This document shows, in pieces, positions 41,850 to 49,606 of a DNA stretch of 64,000 nt (the first letter of the stretch is position 1; every line of letters starts with the position of its first letter). The notes beneath the pieces are model-generated. The model did no database searches. It saw nothing but the letters and a program-made list of their open reading frames with translations, and had not been told where the DNA came from. The stretch comes from Motiliproteus coralliicola (lineage in GTDB: Bacteria > Pseudomonadota > Gammaproteobacteria > Pseudomonadales > Balneatricaceae), in NCBI RefSeq assembly GCF_003345655.1, contig NZ_QQOH01000001.1, positions 1,364,001-1,428,000 on the forward strand. The letters run 5' to 3'. Position numbers and translations under genes: made by a program.

Positions 41850-42473
41850 ATGACCTCCCGCAGACTCTCAAAAAACCTAATCCAAGAAATCGCCGACACG
41901 GGCTGCAACAAGAAATACAACGCAAAAATCGAATCCGCCACACAGGCCCTCGCAAACGCGGCACTCGCGGTCTACGAAGCTCGTTTAATGCACCATCACA
42001 GCTTGACGCGTACTCAATTGGAAGCTTTAGCTAAAAAAGCTGAAAAAGCCTACCTCGCATTACCCGACGTAACGAGGAACCACTCTAATCCAACCCGTAA
42101 AACCCAAGAACTACGTATCTCTGCCCCAGGACTGTCAGACTACGGCGCCAGCGTCTTTTTACCGACCGTTGTTTATGACTTTAGCGGCCGAGCAGCACCT
42201 TGTATGACCCTCAATGAACATCCAACAACGCTTGCCGCAGCACACGCGTTCGAAGTAGTGCAGAAATTAAAAGAAGAAAAAACAAAAGCTCACGCCGAAC
42301 TTTCAACAGCACTGGCCAAGTTCACCACGACCAAAAAGCTGCTCGCCGAATGGCCTGAAATTGAAGAGCTAATCCCTCGGGCTGCCAACCCAACCAATAA
42401 CCTTCCGGCAATCCCTGTCCATCAGCTCAACGAAAAATTCGGGCTCCCATCCCCTACGGCTCAAGCCAGTTAA
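41850..42473 (+). CDS. Hypothetical phage protein (possible Nmad5-like)
   Basis: 207 residues: helical N-terminus (LSKNLIQEIADTGCNKKYNAKIESATQALANAALAVYEARL), beta-rich centre and helical C-terminus. The arrangement recalls proteins annotated as putative nucleotide-modification-associated domain 5, though I cannot confirm it. Ribosome site AAGGAGAACACCAA. Twelve nt after the HNH-like gene. Confidence 0.5.
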   Translation: MTSRRLSKNLIQEIADTGCNKKYNAKIESATQALANAALAVYEARLMHHHSLTRTQLEALAKKAEKAYLALPDVTRNHSNPTRKTQELRISAPGLSDYGASVFLPTVVYDFSGRAAPCMTLNEHPTTLAAAHAFEVVQKLKEEKTKAHAELSTALAKFTTTKKLLAEWPEIEELIPRAANPTNNLPAIPVHQLNEKFGLPSPTAQAS

Positions 42474-42480
42474 GGACCCC

Positions 42481-42594
42481 ATGTTCAACCTACCCGACCA
42501 CTACTGGGCGTCCACCGGATTCTTTCACTGGTGGGCATCCAACCCAGACGCAACGTTGCGCGACATCGCGACGATGATTCAACAAATCGCATAA
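42481..42594 (+). CDS. Tiny ORF, 37 aa
   Basis: MFNLPDHYWASTGFFHWWASN... with AAGGA 4 nt before the ATG. Four Trp-like aromatic clusters in 37 residues. Fits the tight packing between its neighbours (7 and 10 nt gaps). Function unknown. Confidence 0.5.
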   Translation: MFNLPDHYWASTGFFHWWASNPDATLRDIATMIQQIA

Positions 42595-42604
42595 AGGAAC
42601 CGTC

Positions 42605-43018
42605 ATGGAACTCGCTTTTGTTATTTACCTAATCAGCCTACTCGGTGACGGTAAACCGTTTTTAGCCGGGGGCACATTATTTTTCTCGATAGCTATAGGT
42701 GCTGGAGTGCTGTTCTTTTTCACCATGTATTACAACTGCGAACAGAATGAAGACCTGCCTGACGCAATGAAATCCAGCATCGCCCTATTCACCGATTTTC
42801 GAAAATACATAATTGGATGGATCTGTTTTTGCGTCTTCGGCGCAATCGCTAACACTGTTATTCCAGACGAAGACACAGCCTACAAAATGCTCGCAGCCTA
42901 CGGCGTCACAGAACTCGCAGCCAACGAACAAATTCAAGGCATCGCTAGCAACAGCTTGCAGCTGATAGAGAAAACTATCCAAAAGCACATCGAATCGCTT
43001 GAAGGAGACCCCAAATGA
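42605..43018 (+). CDS. Inner-membrane protein, three predicted helices
   Basis: 137 residues. Hydrophobic segments at about 2-13, 20-41 (GGTLFFSIAIGAGVLFFF) and 69-86 (IIGWICFCVFGAIANTV), then a soluble helical C-terminus of about 50 residues. Ribosome site AAAGGAACCGTC. A phage membrane protein in an early operon could serve exclusion or host-lysis control; unknown. Confidence 0.6.
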   Translation: MELAFVIYLISLLGDGKPFLAGGTLFFSIAIGAGVLFFFTMYYNCEQNEDLPDAMKSSIALFTDFRKYIIGWICFCVFGAIANTVIPDEDTAYKMLAAYGVTELAANEQIQGIASNSLQLIEKTIQKHIESLEGDPK

Positions 43019-43194
43019 CCGCCCCAGACTATCAAATTCTGTTGTTCATCTTCTTCGTGATGACTATCGGCTTTCTTCTCCTGTTCATGATCGCAGTATC
43101 CAAACTAAATGGATTACGGGATGAGAACAAACGCCTAGTCAGCAACGTGCATCGGCTGCGTAGTGAGCTGTCATTGTTCCAAGGGCGGGGGTAG
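43015..43194 (+). CDS. Small membrane protein with coiled-coil tail, 59 aa
   Basis: Begins at an ATGA overlap with the previous gene. One helix (ILLFIFFVMTIGFLLLFMIAV, about 8-28) followed by a short coiled coil (LRDENKRLVSNVHRLRSEL). Typical topology of small phage membrane proteins; the coupling suggests it works with 42605-43018. Confidence 0.55.
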   Translation: MTAPDYQILLFIFFVMTIGFLLLFMIAVSKLNGLRDENKRLVSNVHRLRSELSLFQGRG

Positions 43195-43196
43195 GT

Positions 43197-43688
43197 ATGA
43201 GCGCTACCCCCCACTTCATCAGTGACCTTCACTTAGGCCACAAAAAGATCCTCCAATTCTCTAACCAATGGCGAGGTGGAACAACTATTCAAGAGCATGA
43301 TGACTGGATCGTTACCCAATGGAATAAAACCATCGGCAAACGCGACCCCGTCTACGTCCTCGGTGACGTTGCCTTCACCCGCGAAGGGCTCCAACGAGTT
43401 AAAGAGCTTAACGGCCAGAAGTTCCTGATCATGGGCAACCACGACTTCGCCCAGATCCACGAGTACGAAGACGTTGGATTCAGAATTCTTGGTGGAATCG
43501 TCAAGTACAAAGGGTTTTGGCTAAGCCACGCACCAATCCATCCAAATGAACTCCGTGGGTGCGCAAACATTCACGGCCACGTTCACAGCGAATCGATCGA
43601 CGACTCTCGTTATATCAACGTCTGCGTCGAACCGCTCGGTGGTGTCCCATTATCTATCCACGAAATCTCTAGGAGAAATTTGGTTTGA
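43197..43688 (+). CDS. Calcineurin-like metallophosphoesterase
   Basis: 163 residues with all family motifs: ISDLHLGH (D, H), YVLGDVAF (GD), IMGNHD (GNHD), LSHAPIH and NIHGHVH (GHxH). Such single-domain enzymes hydrolyse phosphodiesters or phosphomonoesters; the phage substrate is not known. Starts 2 nt after the preceding stop. The conserved WNKTIGKRDPVYVLGD region is common in phage and bacterial members. Confidence 0.85.
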   Translation: MSATPHFISDLHLGHKKILQFSNQWRGGTTIQEHDDWIVTQWNKTIGKRDPVYVLGDVAFTREGLQRVKELNGQKFLIMGNHDFAQIHEYEDVGFRILGGIVKYKGFWLSHAPIHPNELRGCANIHGHVHSESIDDSRYINVCVEPLGGVPLSIHEISRRNLV

Positions 43689-43891
43689 GCCACCACCTAA
43701 CCGGCTTAATGCTGCTCTTTGACGAACTCATATACCCCACCCGCGACTCGGATCTCCGCGCCAAGTGGGGCTACTGGATGAACTGGAACTATGATCGACC
43801 TCCGAATCCCCAGAAACCCCGACCTCGCATTAGGACTTCGCGTCCAAGGGCACACACCTGGCGTGGGCCAAGCGACCATCGTCAAAGCTGA
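43685..43891 (+). CDS. Doubtful small ORF, TTG start
   Basis: 68 codons starting from a TTG that overlaps the stop of the phosphoesterase (TTGA). The first 35 residues (SHHLTGLMLLFDELIYP..., AKWGYWMNWNYD) look protein-like, but the second half is Pro/Arg-rich and overlaps 43791-44006 by about 100 nt. It may be a short real gene ending in a frame change, or not a gene. Confidence 0.3.
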   Translation: MSHHLTGLMLLFDELIYPTRDSDLRAKWGYWMNWNYDRPPNPQKPRPRIRTSRPRAHTWRGPSDHRQS

Positions 43892-44006
43892 AAACGGAGG
43901 CGGCCTTTGGCGCCTTCGCTACAGCAATGGCAAAACTCGCGACTGGTCTAAAACTCACGTTCGTAAATACTACCGCCTAGTCGAACCGCTGGAGCAACAA
44001 GCATGA
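43791..44006 (+). CDS. Hypothetical protein, 71 aa
   Basis: MIDLRIPRNPDLALGLRVQGHTP ... GGGLWRLRYSNGKTRDWSKTHVRKYYRLV. A small beta-rich, basic protein reminiscent of KOW/SH3-like folds, though no family is recognised. Its stop overlaps the next ATG (ATGA). Confidence 0.55.
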   Translation: MIDLRIPRNPDLALGLRVQGHTPGVGQATIVKAENGGGLWRLRYSNGKTRDWSKTHVRKYYRLVEPLEQQA

Positions 44007-44371
44007 AGCAAGCAGCGAATAAACACCGCGATTTTAAAGCGCTAGCCTTAGCGCTACACGCGATCTATACCACCACCAACGAACGAACCGACAATCGGCG
44101 GAAGGCACTAGATACGTTAGCTGCAGAACAAAAGTTCGCCACCACAGCCGGAATGTTGAGTAGCTTCGCTTCTCACGCCCGCAAACATGAAATGAGTTCG
44201 GCTGATTATCGAAAGGCTGCCGCAGAAGGGACTCTCCCTAAACACATTTCTTTTGTCCCTAAGCCGGTGGTGTCAAAAGGCACAAACCAATCGTCCCCAA
44301 TTAGCACACGGCGAAAACTACTAATTCGCCCCTGGACCCAGCAAAACCTCCAGCTAGAGATTCCAGCATGA
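44003..44371 (+). CDS. Hypothetical basic protein, 122 aa
   Basis: Helical first 85 residues (FKALALALHAIYTTTNERTDNRRKALDTLAAEQ), basic Ser-rich C-terminus. Coupled by ATGA overlaps on both sides. No motif recognised. Confidence 0.55.
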   Translation: MKQAANKHRDFKALALALHAIYTTTNERTDNRRKALDTLAAEQKFATTAGMLSSFASHARKHEMSSADYRKAAAEGTLPKHISFVPKPVVSKGTNQSSPISTRRKLLIRPWTQQNLQLEIPA

Positions 44372-44532
44372 AGTACGTAATCGTTACAGGTCGAAATTCA
44401 GCGGAGCTAACTGCATCGGTTAAGACCTACCTCAAAGCGGGGTGGGTGCCCCAAGGTGGAATAGCAGTTAGACCAGGCACCAGCCATGACTCCCCCCTCT
44501 GGTCGCAAGCGATGGTCTGTTCTGATGGCTAA
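44368..44532 (+). CDS. DUF1737-like small protein, 54 aa
   Basis: MKYVIVTGRNSAELTASVKTYLKAGW then PQGGIAV...SPLWSQAMVCSDG: the pattern of DUF1737 domains (a beta-alpha-beta unit with GW.P.GG and a final QAMV). The ATG overlaps the previous stop. Function of the domain is unknown; it is common in phages and bacteria. Confidence 0.65.
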   Translation: MKYVIVTGRNSAELTASVKTYLKAGWVPQGGIAVRPGTSHDSPLWSQAMVCSDG

Positions 44533-44695
44533 ACACGCAAAAACCGTCGCAGAGTCTCTATGGCGCCATATTCAGTGCTCCACGTGCTTGAAATGGTTCG
44601 CTGTAGAAGACGATCACAAACCGGAGTACTTCTGCGCCCACTGCGGAGTACCGAATCGGGTCAGTACTGCCGATGAACACGCTGCCAATCAATAA
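44525..44695 (+). CDS. Zinc-ribbon protein, 56 aa
   Basis: From the ATG at 44525, inside the end of the previous gene. HIQCSTCLKWFAVEDDHKPEYFCAHCGVPN has two CxxC pairs, a rubredoxin-like zinc ribbon. The frame is open upstream to 44486 but that would overlap more. Small zinc ribbons of phages are often regulators or replication accessories. Confidence 0.6.
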   Translation: MAKHAKTVAESLWRHIQCSTCLKWFAVEDDHKPEYFCAHCGVPNRVSTADEHAANQ

Positions 44696-44957
44696 GATCA
44701 CAGCCCACGCACAACATCGCTGGGCTGAACGCTTCCCCAAGTTAAGCCTTTATCCGGTGTGGCACGAATCGCGCATCGCCAAAGGTAAAGTACGACGAGC
44801 AATCAACAAACAATGCCCAAGAAAAGGGAAACGCGTAACTCGTGGGTCCAACATCGATTACCTAATTAACAAAAAAGAGCGAGTAGTCTTCGTCTACGAC
44901 AAATCCACCGCAACAGTTATCACCGTTTTCCCGAAACAAATTAGTTACCATTATTAG
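44673..44957 (+). CDS. Hypothetical basic protein, 94 aa
   Basis: TAHAQHRWAERFPKLSLYPVWHESRIAKGKVRRAINKQCPRKGKR then a beta-rich end (VVFVYDKSTATVITVFPK). Basic, possibly nucleic-acid binding; resembles small phage proteins of unknown role. Overlaps the zinc ribbon gene by 23 nt; its end overlaps the promoter of the polymerase. Confidence 0.6.
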   Translation: MNTLPINKITAHAQHRWAERFPKLSLYPVWHESRIAKGKVRRAINKQCPRKGKRVTRGSNIDYLINKKERVVFVYDKSTATVITVFPKQISYHY

Positions 44958-44972
44958 CACAGCTAATATTAT
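44945..44972 (+). promoter_or_regulatory. Promoter with operator between -35 and -10, upstream of DNA polymerase
   Basis: TTACCA (44945-44950), 16-bp spacer, TATTAT (44967-44972). The palindrome at 44952-44968 occupies the spacer with exactly the same offsets as in the promoter at 37027-37054 (operator begins 7 nt after the -35 start, -10 begins 15 nt later). Confidence 0.8.
44952..44968. promoter_or_regulatory. 17-bp palindromic operator, site 13 (TATTAGCACAGCTAATA)
   Basis: Near-perfect inverted repeat in the polymerase promoter; reverse complement of site 2. Confidence 0.9.
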
Positions 44973-45018
44973 GTGCTATAGTCCCACCCCACTGCGCTAC
45001 GCGCCATAAAACAGGAAA

Positions 45019-45035
45019 TATTAGCTGTGCTGATT
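45019..45035. promoter_or_regulatory. 17-bp operator over the polymerase start codon, site 14 (TATTAGCTGTGCTGATT)
   Basis: Covers the GTG start codon at 45027-45029, 67 bp downstream of site 13. Repressor bound to both sites could loop or block elongation. Confidence 0.8.
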
Positions 45036-46991
45036 AACGGAACTGACTACCTCGTCCTCACCCTCGACTTCGAAACGTTTTATGGCACCGGCTATAGCCT
45101 GACCAACCCGAAGTACAACACCTTCAAATACATCACTGATCCACAATTCAAGATTCACGGTGTTGGCGTTCAGATTGATGACGACACAGAGAACGCAATC
45201 TATTTCCGGCACGAGCAACTCTACGACGCTAAAGTCTGGTTGAATGGCCTGCGCAAACGATTCAATAAGCCCATCGCGCTCAACTGCCATAACACTGCCT
45301 TCGACGGCTTGATCCTGTGGCACTGCTTCGATAAATGGCGCCCGGACTACTACCTAGACACCCTTTCGATGTCGCGCGGTATGTTCGTGGGCTTCCCGGC
45401 AAACCTTAAAGACCTCGCCATCCGTTTGTGGCCGGAGGATGAAACCCGTCGTAAAGGCGATGAGCTAATCACCACGTTCAACAAGCGCGAACTCACTGAC
45501 GCTGAACAGGATGTCCTCGGTGGTTACTGTATGCAAGACGTCAACCTGACCTATCTCGCATTCATTGAGATGGAGCAGTACTTCCCCGACGATGAAATCG
45601 AAGCGATCAACAAAACCCTCCGCTTCAACTGCTGGCCTTACTTCGAATGTGACCAAGCGTTGCTGAACGAAGAGATCAACTATCAGCTGTCACAAGAAGC
45701 CGAGATCCTAGCCTCTGCCGCCGATCAATATGCAGCAACCGATGCAACCATCGATACATTCAAAAAGCAGCTCTCGTCTAACCCCCAATTTTCTGCACTA
45801 CTAGAGCGCTTAGGAGTCCGCGTACCCTTAAAGAAAAACCCCAAAAACGAAGATATCCCTGCGCTCGGGCAGAAAGATTGGGACTACCAGAAGCTCGTTG
45901 CCTCCCACCCGGAACACGCAACATTGTGGGCCGCTCGAAAAAACGCGAAGTCCAACATCCAGCTTTCCCGAGCGCGTTGGGTTCAAGCGGTCGCTCAATG
46001 GTGGGGCGGACAACTTCCTGTCCCGCTCAACTACTACGGCGCCGACACAAGCCGCTGGTCAGGCGGTGAGAAGTTGAATCTCCAAAACCTCCCACGAAAC
46101 AACAACGGCGAAATCATCACCGATCCGAACTCTGGTCGATTGCGCCGATCAATGCGTGCCCCAGAAGGCGGCGTCGTCGTCGTTCGAGACTTGAACAACA
46201 TCGAAGGTCGCGTACTCGCTTGGGTAGCCCAGCAACAACATCTGCTAGACCTGTTCCGGAACGGTGACTGCCCATACCTCTACATGGCAGCTGGCATCTA
46301 CGGGCTTAACTTTGCCGAAATGACCAAGAAATCGCACCCCGGAGAACGAAATGTAGGGAAAGTCGCAGTACTTGGGCTTGGGTATGGACTTGGCGCCCAG
46401 AACTTCTGGGTTCAGTTGAACACCGGCCCGATGGGTATGGACCCAATCCCCTGCGACTTCCCCTTTGCCCATCGTATCGTAACGACCTATCGAACCACTA
46501 ACGATAAGATCGTCGGCTACTGGGGTCGCTGCGATCAATACCTGGCTGACATGTACCGTGGAGCCTCCTATGAGGACGGCCCGCTGACCATTGGCCCGAA
46601 TCACATCATGCTGCCTAACGGCATGGCGTTACAGTACCCGAATCTTCAAGCGCGCGAACACGCCAACGGGTTTGACTTCAAATTCGGACCCAAAGGGCCT
46701 AACCGGAAAATCTACGGCGGCCACCTAACCGAGAACATCGTCCAAGCCTTAGCCCGAGTAATCATCAACGAACAGATGATCACCGTAGACCGCAACCTTC
46801 GCGACAACTATGGCTGGGACCAAGCTCGTCTCGTCCACATGGTCCACGATGAAATGATAGCGATCGTCCCAGAAGACAAGGGCGACGAGGTTTACCAAAT
46901 GATGGGCGATGTCATGTCCACCCCACCCACTTGGGCCACCGACCTTCCTCTGCTGTCAGAAGGCGGCGTTGCTCAAGAATATTCAAAATAA
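45027..46991 (+). CDS. Family A DNA polymerase with 3'-5' exonuclease domain
   Basis: 654 residues, GTG start with AGGA 10 nt upstream. The exonuclease begins at once (LTLDFETFYG: Asp14, Glu16). Polymerase motif A is VRDLNNIEGRVLAWVA (Asp388), motif B is in RNVGKVAVLGLGYGLG, and motif C is MVHDEM (His607-Asp608). Compact, T7-like or bacteriophage-lineage Pol I. It replicates the phage genome with the primase-helicase at 50484. Expression is under the double operator described above. Confidence 0.93.
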   Translation: MLINGTDYLVLTLDFETFYGTGYSLTNPKYNTFKYITDPQFKIHGVGVQIDDDTENAIYFRHEQLYDAKVWLNGLRKRFNKPIALNCHNTAFDGLILWHCFDKWRPDYYLDTLSMSRGMFVGFPANLKDLAIRLWPEDETRRKGDELITTFNKRELTDAEQDVLGGYCMQDVNLTYLAFIEMEQYFPDDEIEAINKTLRFNCWPYFECDQALLNEEINYQLSQEAEILASAADQYAATDATIDTFKKQLSSNPQFSALLERLGVRVPLKKNPKNEDIPALGQKDWDYQKLVASHPEHATLWAARKNAKSNIQLSRARWVQAVAQWWGGQLPVPLNYYGADTSRWSGGEKLNLQNLPRNNNGEIITDPNSGRLRRSMRAPEGGVVVVRDLNNIEGRVLAWVAQQQHLLDLFRNGDCPYLYMAAGIYGLNFAEMTKKSHPGERNVGKVAVLGLGYGLGAQNFWVQLNTGPMGMDPIPCDFPFAHRIVTTYRTTNDKIVGYWGRCDQYLADMYRGASYEDGPLTIGPNHIMLPNGMALQYPNLQAREHANGFDFKFGPKGPNRKIYGGHLTENIVQALARVIINEQMITVDRNLRDNYGWDQARLVHMVHDEMIAIVPEDKGDEVYQMMGDVMSTPPTWATDLPLLSEGGVAQEYSK

Positions 46992-47015
46992 AACGGGGGC
47001 AGCAAAGTAAAGATT

Positions 47016-47435
47016 ATGGACGACCAGATAACGCTAGAGTGCGGCTGTATTGAAGACCACTCTGATCCCGTCGGTGCTTTTAAGGTAAAGACGTGTAAAG
47101 AACACCACGAAAAAACCTCTACCTTTAAACACCTAAAACGCATGAAAGAACAGGAGGCGAACAATGAAGAGTATTTATCCACCCTTCTCAATTGCCCTTT
47201 CTGTGGGCATAGACCAACCGTAAACCGCAGCATACACGGCGAAGAACACTATTCAGTTTGGTGTAGTCCTTGTGGATTTAAGGGACACGGGCTGCCCCCT
47301 TCTATCTGGAACACTCGTAAGACTGATGCAAGAACAACTGCCGTTCCGAAAATAGCCCTGCACTGGCTACTAGCAAATACAACAGCCTCAGTCCGCGAAA
47401 AATTCGAACAGATACTCAATCCCAGCAAAACGTAA
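47016..47435 (+). CDS. Lar-like restriction-alleviation protein
   Basis: 139 residues. The C-terminal part contains LLNCPFCGHRPTVNRSI ... YSVWCSPCGFKGHG ... SIWNTR, the CPFCG...C..CG...WN.R zinc pattern of Lar/RAL-type proteins, which modulate type I restriction-modification enzymes in favour of methylation. An extra N-terminal CGC...C...H segment is present. Anti-restriction activity is inferred from the pattern; many phage Lar-like proteins are untested. Confidence 0.6.
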   Translation: MDDQITLECGCIEDHSDPVGAFKVKTCKEHHEKTSTFKHLKRMKEQEANNEEYLSTLLNCPFCGHRPTVNRSIHGEEHYSVWCSPCGFKGHGLPPSIWNTRKTDARTTAVPKIALHWLLANTTASVREKFEQILNPSKT

Positions 47436-47458
47436 GTAAAACTGACGAAGGACTACCC

Positions 47459-47656
47459 ATGTTTGGTATCGCGCTCAACATTACTCTCACTGCAGCACTC
47501 GTCTTCATCGCCTGTGTATTAGCCGCCAAAGCGCTGCCAGTAAATTTACTTGGCAAAGTTGAGGCCCCCGAATGGCTCCAAATCTCAATCGGTCTAGGGC
47601 TCATAGGTAGCGCTATAGCTAGCTTCGCTGGCGGCATCGCAATGATTTGGGCGTAA
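47459..47656 (+). CDS. Small membrane protein, 65 aa
   Basis: Two hydrophobic helices (ALNITLTAALVFIACVLAA and ISIGLGLIGSAIASFAGGIAMIW) joined by a short loop. Ribosome site CTGACGAAGGACTACCC. Located between the Lar-like and exonuclease genes; function unknown. Confidence 0.6.
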   Translation: MFGIALNITLTAALVFIACVLAAKALPVNLLGKVEAPEWLQISIGLGLIGSAIASFAGGIAMIWA

Positions 47657-47683
47657 CGCTTAACTCTAAAAAGGACCACCACC

Positions 47684-48259
47684 ATGTATGACGTTTCTTT
47701 CGACCTAGAAACCCTCGGTGTCGCTGATGACGCCGTTATCATCTCCATCGGCGCCGTCGTCTTTAACCGCGAATCCGGCGAGATCATCGAACGCTTCTAC
47801 GCAGCCATCGACCCTGAATGCGAAATCGAACTGGTTAACGCGAGCATCAGCGCCTCTACCTTGAAGTGGTGGATGACCCAGCGTGCAGAAGTACTCGCCC
47901 AAGCCTTCGAAGAGGCCAAAAACCCCATCGAAGCCCTATCTGAACTGTTCGATATGCTCAGCAAGTACACCATCCAAGGGTACTGGGGCAACGGTGCAAC
48001 GTTCGATATCACCAAACTTGGCCAGATGGCCAAACGCTACAGTCTAACCGCCCCCTGGGATAACCCGACAATCCCTCATAGCTTCACCTATGTTCGCGAC
48101 CTGCGAACGTTGATGGGTATCGCAACTTCCTTGGGCTTCAACAAAACCTCTGTCCCACGTGTCGGTGATCACCACAACGCCCTGGATGACGCCGAATATC
48201 AAGCAAACCTAGTTACCCACGCCACCAACTTTATTAGCACAGCTGCTAACGCGGCATAA
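47684..48259 (+). CDS. DnaQ-fold 3'-5' exonuclease (Rv2179c-like)
   Basis: 191 residues. Exo I VSFDLETLGVADDAVIISIGAVVF (Asp, Glu), Exo II around GYWGNGATFDITKL, Exo III VGDHHNALDDAEYQA (His, Asp). This is the pattern of the Rv2179c-like exoribonuclease / exonuclease group; substrates may be RNA or DNA. Strong ribosome site AAAAAGGACCACCACC. The last codons contain a partial operator copy at 48232. Confidence 0.85.
   Translation: MYDVSFDLETLGVADDAVIISIGAVVFNRESGEIIERFYAAIDPECEIELVNASISASTLKWWMTQRAEVLAQAFEEAKNPIEALSELFDMLSKYTIQGYWGNGATFDITKLGQMAKRYSLTAPWDNPTIPHSFTYVRDLRTLMGIATSLGFNKTSVPRVGDHHNALDDAEYQANLVTHATNFISTAANAA
48232..48248. promoter_or_regulatory. Possible degenerate operator (TATTAGCACAGCTGCTA)
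   Basis: Thirteen bases from the left are perfect, but the right half departs from the consensus. Inside the end of the exonuclease gene. Confidence 0.4.
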
Positions 48260-48394
48260 CCGGCCCCCGGTCTGTGTTTATCGGGCGGCGGTTCGAAGAC
48301 CGGGCTAACAAAACATAAACCGCCCCATGGGCACCCGTATCGCTCCCCTTCTCTGGTACGGGTGCCCAGTTTCACTACTAATAGGGATTACGCC
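48260..48394 (+). ncRNA. Structured intergenic segment with two long stem-loops
   Basis: 135 bp without a gene. CCCGGTCT ... AGACCGGG (about 48266-48305) and TGGGCACCCGTA ... TACGGGTGCCCA (48328-48339 and 48357-48368; 12-bp perfect stem, 17-nt loop). No T-run follows either. It may be a terminator/antiterminator, an mRNA processing site or a small RNA. Confidence 0.4.
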
Positions 48395-48685
48395 ATGAAC
48401 TACAGCTACGAAGATTGCGCCAAGCAGATTGAGTCCACAATTCGTTACTTTGATCGAACGGCACAACTGCTCCGACAGATCCAAGTAAAGGCAAACCGAA
48501 ACGAGCTAAAAGCCCCAGACGTCGTGGAAGTCATCGGGCGCACTGAGAACATTCAAGACAGTGCCAAAGGCGCCAGTGGAGCAGTTATCAAATTCTTCGA
48601 GGCCCAGATCGGCAAACCACTAGGCGCCAGCCTTCAAGAGCTAGGCGACGACGAAGTCAACCGTATCCTGGACAACATGGAGTAA
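48395..48685 (+). CDS. Hypothetical helical protein, 96 aa
   Basis: From the ATG at 48395 (MNYSYEDCAKQIEST...) with AGGGATTACGCC upstream. Almost wholly alpha-helical (RTAQLLRQIQVKANRNELKAPDVVEVIGRTENIQ). No motif recognised. Confidence 0.6.
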   Translation: MNYSYEDCAKQIESTIRYFDRTAQLLRQIQVKANRNELKAPDVVEVIGRTENIQDSAKGASGAVIKFFEAQIGKPLGASLQELGDDEVNRILDNME

Positions 48686-48690
48686 ACATC

Positions 48691-49137
48691 ATGGCCGAAC
48701 AATTCCTAATCGCATTTCTTGGGATATTAGCGCTCTTCTTCCTTGGCGCATTCGTCTTAACCACCAACAAGCTCGAAACATATCGTGTCGAGGCCACTAC
48801 ATTCCTGGCGCTCAAGAATCGTTATCCGGAGCTTTCGTTAAGCAGAGCACCACTCAAAGATGGCGAGATTGTCCCACAACGCGTGGTCTGCGCCGCAAAT
48901 CGATGCGAAGAAACCGGCAAGATCATCCTCGGCGCAAGACATTTCGACCCATTCATGCGCGCCCATGCGAAGCTCTACCCTGACTCCAACTGGATCAAGT
49001 CCACCCAGGGTTTCATCGACCAGAAAGGTAACTTCCTGACTCGCGCCGAAGCCCTCACCATCGCCCTAAAAGAAGCCCAGATCATCCGACGTTGCGGCGG
49101 TGATGAAACCCGTCTATTCAGCGAGAACCTTTACTGA
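48691..49137 (+). CDS. Membrane-anchored hypothetical protein, 148 aa
   Basis: One N-terminal helix (FLIAFLGILALFFLGAFVL, about 4-24), then a soluble domain with two cysteines (VVCAANRCEETGKII) and a helical end. Signal-anchor topology would place the domain in the periplasm or cytoplasm depending on orientation. Function unknown. Confidence 0.6.
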   Translation: MAEQFLIAFLGILALFFLGAFVLTTNKLETYRVEATTFLALKNRYPELSLSRAPLKDGEIVPQRVVCAANRCEETGKIILGARHFDPFMRAHAKLYPDSNWIKSTQGFIDQKGNFLTRAEALTIALKEAQIIRRCGGDETRLFSENLY

Positions 49138-49145
49138 GGTCAACA

Positions 49146-49241
49146 ATGAACGCGCCTGACACAATCTTCCTCATCAACCAGGGCAATGAAATCTCCTGGG
49201 CTAGCCCTTCAAATCATCCGACTGCACGAGGAACGAAATGA
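49146..49241 (+). CDS. Tiny ORF, 31 aa
   Basis: MNAPDTIFLINQGNEISWAS... ends in an ATGA overlap with the MazG-like gene; AGGTCAACA precedes its ATG. Probably a translated leader or small protein that couples expression. Confidence 0.45.
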   Translation: MNAPDTIFLINQGNEISWASPSNHPTARGTK

Positions 49242-49606
49242 ACTGCGAAAATTGCAATGATACCGGCGACGTCCATAGCCTCGACGGCGAGTGGCGAGGG
49301 ATCTGCTCGTGTCCCGCAGGAAAAAATCTCTCCAAACGAAAACCAACAGCCTTCACCGATACCCAAATAGCTGCAATCGCTAGCACTGTTAACGATTGGG
49401 ACGATGACAAATCGATCAAACGCGCCAGCGAAGAACTATTAGAGCTAGCCTTAGTCTTGCTCCATTTAGACAGAGGGAAAGCCACTATAACCGACGTCAA
49501 ACTAGAAATGGCCGATGTTCGCATCGCCCTACAACATCTAGAGCTAAAGGTCGGAAACTACCAGGCCGAACTAGACGCCAAGGTCATTAAAGGAAACCCT
49601 CAATGA
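49238..49606 (+). CDS. MazG-like nucleotide pyrophosphohydrolase with N-terminal zinc knuckle
   Basis: 122 residues. The all-alpha NTP-PPase pattern is visible in SEELLELALVLLHL (EExxE-like) and LEMADVRIALQHLELKVG (ExxD). MazG enzymes hydrolyse (d)NTPs or ppGpp-related nucleotides to the monophosphate. The first 30 residues add CENCNDTG ... CSCPAG, a zinc-knuckle extension that is unusual. The stop overlaps the dCMP deaminase start. Confidence 0.7.
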   Translation: MNCENCNDTGDVHSLDGEWRGICSCPAGKNLSKRKPTAFTDTQIAAIASTVNDWDDDKSIKRASEELLELALVLLHLDRGKATITDVKLEMADVRIALQHLELKVGNYQAELDAKVIKGNPQ

